IMG/VR virus record: IMGVR_UViG_3300025810_000059
Location: 1-27,213 of that record
Strand: one strand, 5' to 3'
Origin: a virus
DNA: 27,213 bases
Position 1 is the stretch's first letter. Each line of letters begins with the position of its first letter. Made by a program: the position numbers and the translations under genes. The notes under the pieces were generated by a model. The model had not been told where the DNA came from. It did no database searches and saw nothing but the letters and a program-made list of their open reading frames with translations. Positions 24,845-27,213 of this stretch are shown here, piece after piece.

Positions 24845-25518
24845 GGGTCTATGTGGTTATTTCCAAACCATCCTGAAAATGTTATTCTATTATACCTTGC
24901 GCTAGGAGTTACTTCTCCCACAAAATGATTAACACCTTTGCGTTCTAGTTTCATTAAAATGAGCCTATTGAAAGTAGGTGATAAACCAATCCAACTATGC
25001 TTCACACCTATGTTTAACATACCACCCCATTCTGGTCTCCAAATAGGATTTAAGTTATATGTAAATGCGTACTCTCTCCAATCTGCTTGATCATTGTGTT
25101 GAGATAAAAAATCACCTTGTTTATAAATGCTGAGAAACGTTTCACTCATATACATTCTATCAACTTCGGGTGGTCGATGCTTATAGATTGTATTATGCAA
25201 TTCACAATAGACACAATCACAATCTTTTCCGTGAGATGTTTCAGGATCAGTAGTACAAGTAGCCATAAAATGATACTTCATTCTATAGCCATCTCTGTCT
25301 GTAGGTGTCTCAACTATTTTTTCATAAAACGGAGTGTTAGGAATAATCTGTGTTATTATTTTTCCTTCTTTGTTCACCGCAGTACGACGATAGTTAAGGA
25401 GTTTTGGATCCATCATTTTTACTTTGTCAGATAATTCATATGCTAAACTTTCTGGTAAAAAGTTGTCATAACAAATAATGAATGGACCTATTTCACTTCG
25501 TATAGATTGGTGCTTCAT
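24841..25518 (-). CDS. 2-oxoglutarate/Fe(II) oxygenase, prolyl 4-hydroxylase-like
   Basis: This 225-aa protein has the double-stranded beta-helix pattern of Fe(II)/2-oxoglutarate oxygenases of the prolyl-4-hydroxylase type. The iron ligands are His141 and Asp143 (SQHNDQ), and probably His198 (NHFVGEV). Arg211 in the RITFSGWF strand is the expected 2-oxoglutarate ligand. The GGMLNI strand near 165-170 fits the family. Such enzymes hydroxylate proline or other residues with release of CO2 and succinate. An unusual insertion at 88-113 holds four Cys (C88, C100, C102, C105) and two nearby His, perhaps a metal site. It overlaps both its neighbours by ATGA junctions. The substrate is unknown; the collagen-like virion protein encoded in this window is an attractive candidate. 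Confidence 0.85.
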   Translation of the reverse strand: MKHQSIRSEIGPFIICYDNFLPESLAYELSDKVKMMDPKLLNYRRTAVNKEGKIITQIIPNTPFYEKIVETPTDRDGYRMKYHFMATCTTDPETSHGKDCDCVYCELHNTIYKHRPPEVDRMYMSETFLSIYKQGDFLSQHNDQADWREYAFTYNLNPIWRPEWGGMLNIGVKHSWIGLSPTFNRLILMKLERKGVNHFVGEVTPSARYNRITFSGWFGNNHIDP

Positions 25519-26078
25519 ACTGCTAATTTAAACCACTCAGGCTTTTGTCTTCCACGTTCCCACACCATTTTAAATCGAGATTGCTTAGTTTGATAGAATA
25601 ATTTATACGATTTAATCGGATCATCTTCAAACATGCACTCTGGATTTGACTTCATTGCAAGAGGAAATGGTGTAAGTGACCCTTCACGAATGTTCTTTGG
25701 AAGAACACTCAAAGGGTATCTAAGCTGCAGGTCTGTTTTGTGTATTTTACCAAACCTAAAAGTATACTCGTCACAGAGGGCAACGAAGTGATTGTAATGC
25801 CATCTATAGTTTTCACTTGTTTCCATAGACCAAATAGTACAAGGATGCGCACCATGCACGTTTTTATAAAGTACTATTTCCATATTATCATTTGGATGTC
25901 GATAGTATTTTACCTTTGTCTTACCAGACTTAGAAGGACGCAATTCCATTGTACCATCAAGGAGTCGATGCGCGGTCGACAACATTTGGCCAGACTCAAC
26001 TGTCATTTTTGGAATGTGCTTGTCACATTGATCTTGAGCTGCTAACTCAGGATTTTCATTGATTGCGAATACGTTCAT
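25515..26078 (-). CDS. Conserved phage protein, 187 aa, function unknown
   Basis: The N-terminus MNVFAINENPELAAQDQCDKH is followed by KMTVESGQMLSTAHRLLDG at about 24-42, then HPCTIWSMETSENYRWHYNHFVALCDEY at about 78-105 and RFGKIHKT. The last third is basic and Trp-rich (SRFKMVWERGRQKPEWF). This order is one I associate with uncharacterised proteins of marine T4-like phages; I cannot name an activity. A loose resemblance to pyrimidine-dimer glycosylases has crossed my mind but is not supported by any motif I can point to. It overlaps the oxygenase start by ATGA and its 5' end overlaps the 68-aa gene by 23 nt. Several conserved His, Glu and Trp suggest an enzyme. Confidence 0.65.
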   Translation of the reverse strand: MNVFAINENPELAAQDQCDKHIPKMTVESGQMLSTAHRLLDGTMELRPSKSGKTKVKYYRHPNDNMEIVLYKNVHGAHPCTIWSMETSENYRWHYNHFVALCDEYTFRFGKIHKTDLQLRYPLSVLPKNIREGSLTPFPLAMKSNPECMFEDDPIKSYKLFYQTKQSRFKMVWERGRQKPEWFKLAV

Positions 26079-26262
26079 TCAACATTTGCCTTTTATATTC
26101 TGCCTTTAGCCAGTATTTGTATTTGTTAAACCAAAATTTAGAATCATATTTTGGCATGAATCCTTCATAGGTTTCGACTTCTTCCATATGTTCTTGCCAT
26201 TTGCCTGTCAACCAATTTCTAAACTTACCAGCTGATTTCAATTCTACTGTCTCCTGATCCAT
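26056..26262 (-). CDS. Small basic protein, 68 aa, function unknown
   Basis: A small, charged, Trp- and Tyr-rich protein predicted to be helical (FRNWLTGKWQEHMEEVETYE, then FWFNKYKYWLKAEYKRQ). The start shown is ATG 26262, which overlaps the preceding gene by 38 nt. A TTG at 26241 has a GGAG 8 nt upstream and would cut the overlap to about 17 nt, so it is a serious alternative start. Its 3' end overlaps the next gene by 23 nt. No family recognised. Confidence 0.55.
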   Translation of the reverse strand: MDQETVELKSAGKFRNWLTGKWQEHMEEVETYEGFMPKYDSKFWFNKYKYWLKAEYKRQMLNERIRNQ

Positions 26263-26773
26263 TCCAATTTACAGTACAGCCACAATCTTCGATCAATTGT
26301 AACACATCTTTGAGGTTTTGTACACCGTTTTCTGTTCCGTCAAAACAGAACACAGAACTACCGGCAACTTCGGGAGGCATACAAGCAAACCCTTCAACAC
26401 TGGTATCAGGTTCAAACCCCAACTCATTCGTGTCAAACGAACCGTAGAGAATACCCTCACCACCGCAGTAATCACACTCAATGTACTCTTCAGTGTCTCC
26501 ATCGTCGGCATCGTAATCGGGGTTATCGATCATTCCATCACCGTCACATGATGAACAATCCTCACCATCGCTATCAATCTGGCAGTCTTGTGAGTGATTA
26601 AACAGCACTTTGCTGAGGTCAACTTCTTTGCCTTCAAACGGACCTTCTTCGTGTTTGTAAGGTACTTCACTCCAAGCACAGGATTGACAGCAAGGCATGT
26701 TCCACCCAACGAACCAACCTTCAGCGATTAGTCGTTCTTGCATTTTTCTAAATCCATTCATTTCTTTACCCAT
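26225..26773 (-). CDS. Cys-rich protein with DnaJ-type zinc-finger motifs, DUF6891-like
   Basis: The 182-aa protein carries two C-x2-C-x-G-x-G motifs, CSSCDGDG at 73-80 and CDYCGGEG at 100-107, as in the zinc-binding region of DnaJ. They are set in a very acidic loop. The flanks, with CCQSC at 28-32, VLFNHSQD at 56-63, a YGSF strand, and the C-terminal block from LKDVLQLIEDCGCTVNW to SRIEIS, resemble the DUF6891 pattern as I recall it; this is from memory. The finger would be an insertion in that domain. Zinc binding is likely; the role is unknown. A second start at ATG 26761 overlaps the upstream stop by ATGA, the overlap pattern of this cluster, and gives 178 aa. Confidence 0.65.
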   Translation of the reverse strand: MGKEMNGFRKMQERLIAEGWFVGWNMPCCQSCAWSEVPYKHEEGPFEGKEVDLSKVLFNHSQDCQIDSDGEDCSSCDGDGMIDNPDYDADDGDTEEYIECDYCGGEGILYGSFDTNELGFEPDTSVEGFACMPPEVAGSSVFCFDGTENGVQNLKDVLQLIEDCGCTVNWNGSGDSRIEISW

Positions 26774-27093
26774 TCATTAAGATCCCAGTTAAATTCATAG
26801 TTTTTCCAATCATGGCGACCATCTACAATAGGAGGCAATGACTTAGGCATTGGTTTCAACATCGTTTCGAAAGTAGGCATTTTAGGACGATACTTAGAAA
26901 TTACATCGTCTGCTTGCTCATATCCACGAGCGATCAACACATTTTTCACGAAGTTGATTTTGTCAGCAACTGCAAGACCAGCGTGATAGGCGCGAGAGTC
27001 GTCTGCCATTTGGAAGTACCAGTCATGACCAGCACACAATTCTTTAAGATGATCAACGATTTCCATCGTTTGAGTTTCGTTAGTTATTTTCAT
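26758..27093 (-). CDS. Conserved-type phage protein, 111 aa, function unknown
   Basis: The chosen start is ATG 27093 (MKITNETQTMEIVDHL). It has AAGGA 6 nt upstream and overlaps the stop of the gene before it as TAATG. A longer frame from ATG 27108 would place the ribosome site inside the coding sequence. The N-terminal half is helical with Cys and Trp (LCAGHDWYFQMADDSRAYHAG). The C-terminal half is Pro-rich and ends in WKNYEFNWDLNEWVKK. No catalytic motif or membrane segment is seen. It lies directly before the Cys-rich zinc-finger gene. No family recognised. Confidence 0.6.
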   Translation of the reverse strand: MKITNETQTMEIVDHLKELCAGHDWYFQMADDSRAYHAGLAVADKINFVKNVLIARGYEQADDVISKYRPKMPTFETMLKPMPKSLPPIVDGRHDWKNYEFNWDLNEWVKK

Positions 27094-27213
27094 TATGCAT
27101 CCTTCCATCGAAAATCGTCATGAATGTAGATATCAAGACGCTTGCTGTTGGTGTATTTGTTACCAACTATATCGCCATGAAAACTATAACCTCTGGTACG
27201 AAAGGTATTCGTC
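27093..27213 (-). CDS. 3' end of an unknown gene (partial)
   Basis: An open frame enters from the right edge on the - strand and ends at TAA 27095-27093, overlapping the next start as TAATG. About 39 C-terminal residues are visible, including GYSFHGDIVGNKY and the end HDDFRWKDA. No function can be given; the overlap supports that it is a real gene of the same transcription unit. Confidence 0.5.
   Translation of the reverse strand, partial: TNTFRTRGYSFHGDIVGNKYTNSKRLDIYIHDDFRWKDA

Noticed and set aside
25122-25129. TATAAATG on the + strand
   Set aside because: It lies antisense within the oxygenase gene, with no + strand gene downstream.
25117-25434. 105-aa + strand open frame opposite the oxygenase
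   Set aside because: It is antisense to a gene with clear catalytic motifs, lacks a ribosome site and has no recognisable pattern.

Overview
The window is part of the genome of a T4-like, contractile-tailed phage (myovirus), most like those known from marine samples. The evidence is a syntenic late block read on the + strand: small terminase (gp16), large terminase (gp17), tail sheath (gp18), tail tube (gp19), portal (gp20), then prohead protease (gp21), scaffold (gp22) and major capsid protein (gp23). It also has T4-type late promoter boxes (TATAAATA and one-base variants) in the intergenic gaps. The sequence is AT-rich. Nothing in it fixes the host; no tRNA, integrase, insertion sequence or CRISPR array was seen.

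Layout. 1-1353: two tandem FkbM-type SAM methyltransferase genes, the first cut by the window edge. 1350-3408: the terminase pair, translationally overlapped. 3489-7743: sheath, tube and portal. 7749-18472: a roughly 10.7 kb block of large structural, fibre-like genes between gp20 and gp21, where T4 has only the small genes 67 and 68. It encodes a collagen-like protein, a beta-helix-like protein, two related large modular proteins, a 61-aa protein, a 929-aa protein and a 205-aa protein. 18526-20164: a highly charged 463-aa protein in the position of the T4 internal core proteins, and an 81-aa protein. 20205-23329: gp21, gp22 and gp23, each with its own exact TATAAATA box. A strong UUCG-loop terminator at 23371-23392 closes the late block.

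23395-27213 is read on the - strand, converging on that terminator. It is a compact run of accessory genes, several joined by ATGA or TAATG overlaps: two small proteins, a GT29 sialyltransferase-like enzyme, two tiny membrane proteins (one of only 44 aa), a 2-oxoglutarate/Fe(II) prolyl-4-hydroxylase-like oxygenase, a 187-aa conserved phage protein, a 68-aa protein, a Cys-rich zinc-finger protein, a 111-aa protein and the end of one more gene.

How it fits together: the + strand builds and fills the head and makes the tail and its adhesins. gp21 presumably matures gp22, gp23 and perhaps the 463-aa protein at (L/I)-x-E sites, which are visible in all of them. The window also holds three kinds of modifying enzyme (FkbM methyltransferases, a GT29-like transferase and a prolyl-hydroxylase-like oxygenase). 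The most testable new idea is that the oxygenase hydroxylates the Gly-Pro-Pro repeats of the collagen-like virion protein encoded in the same window.
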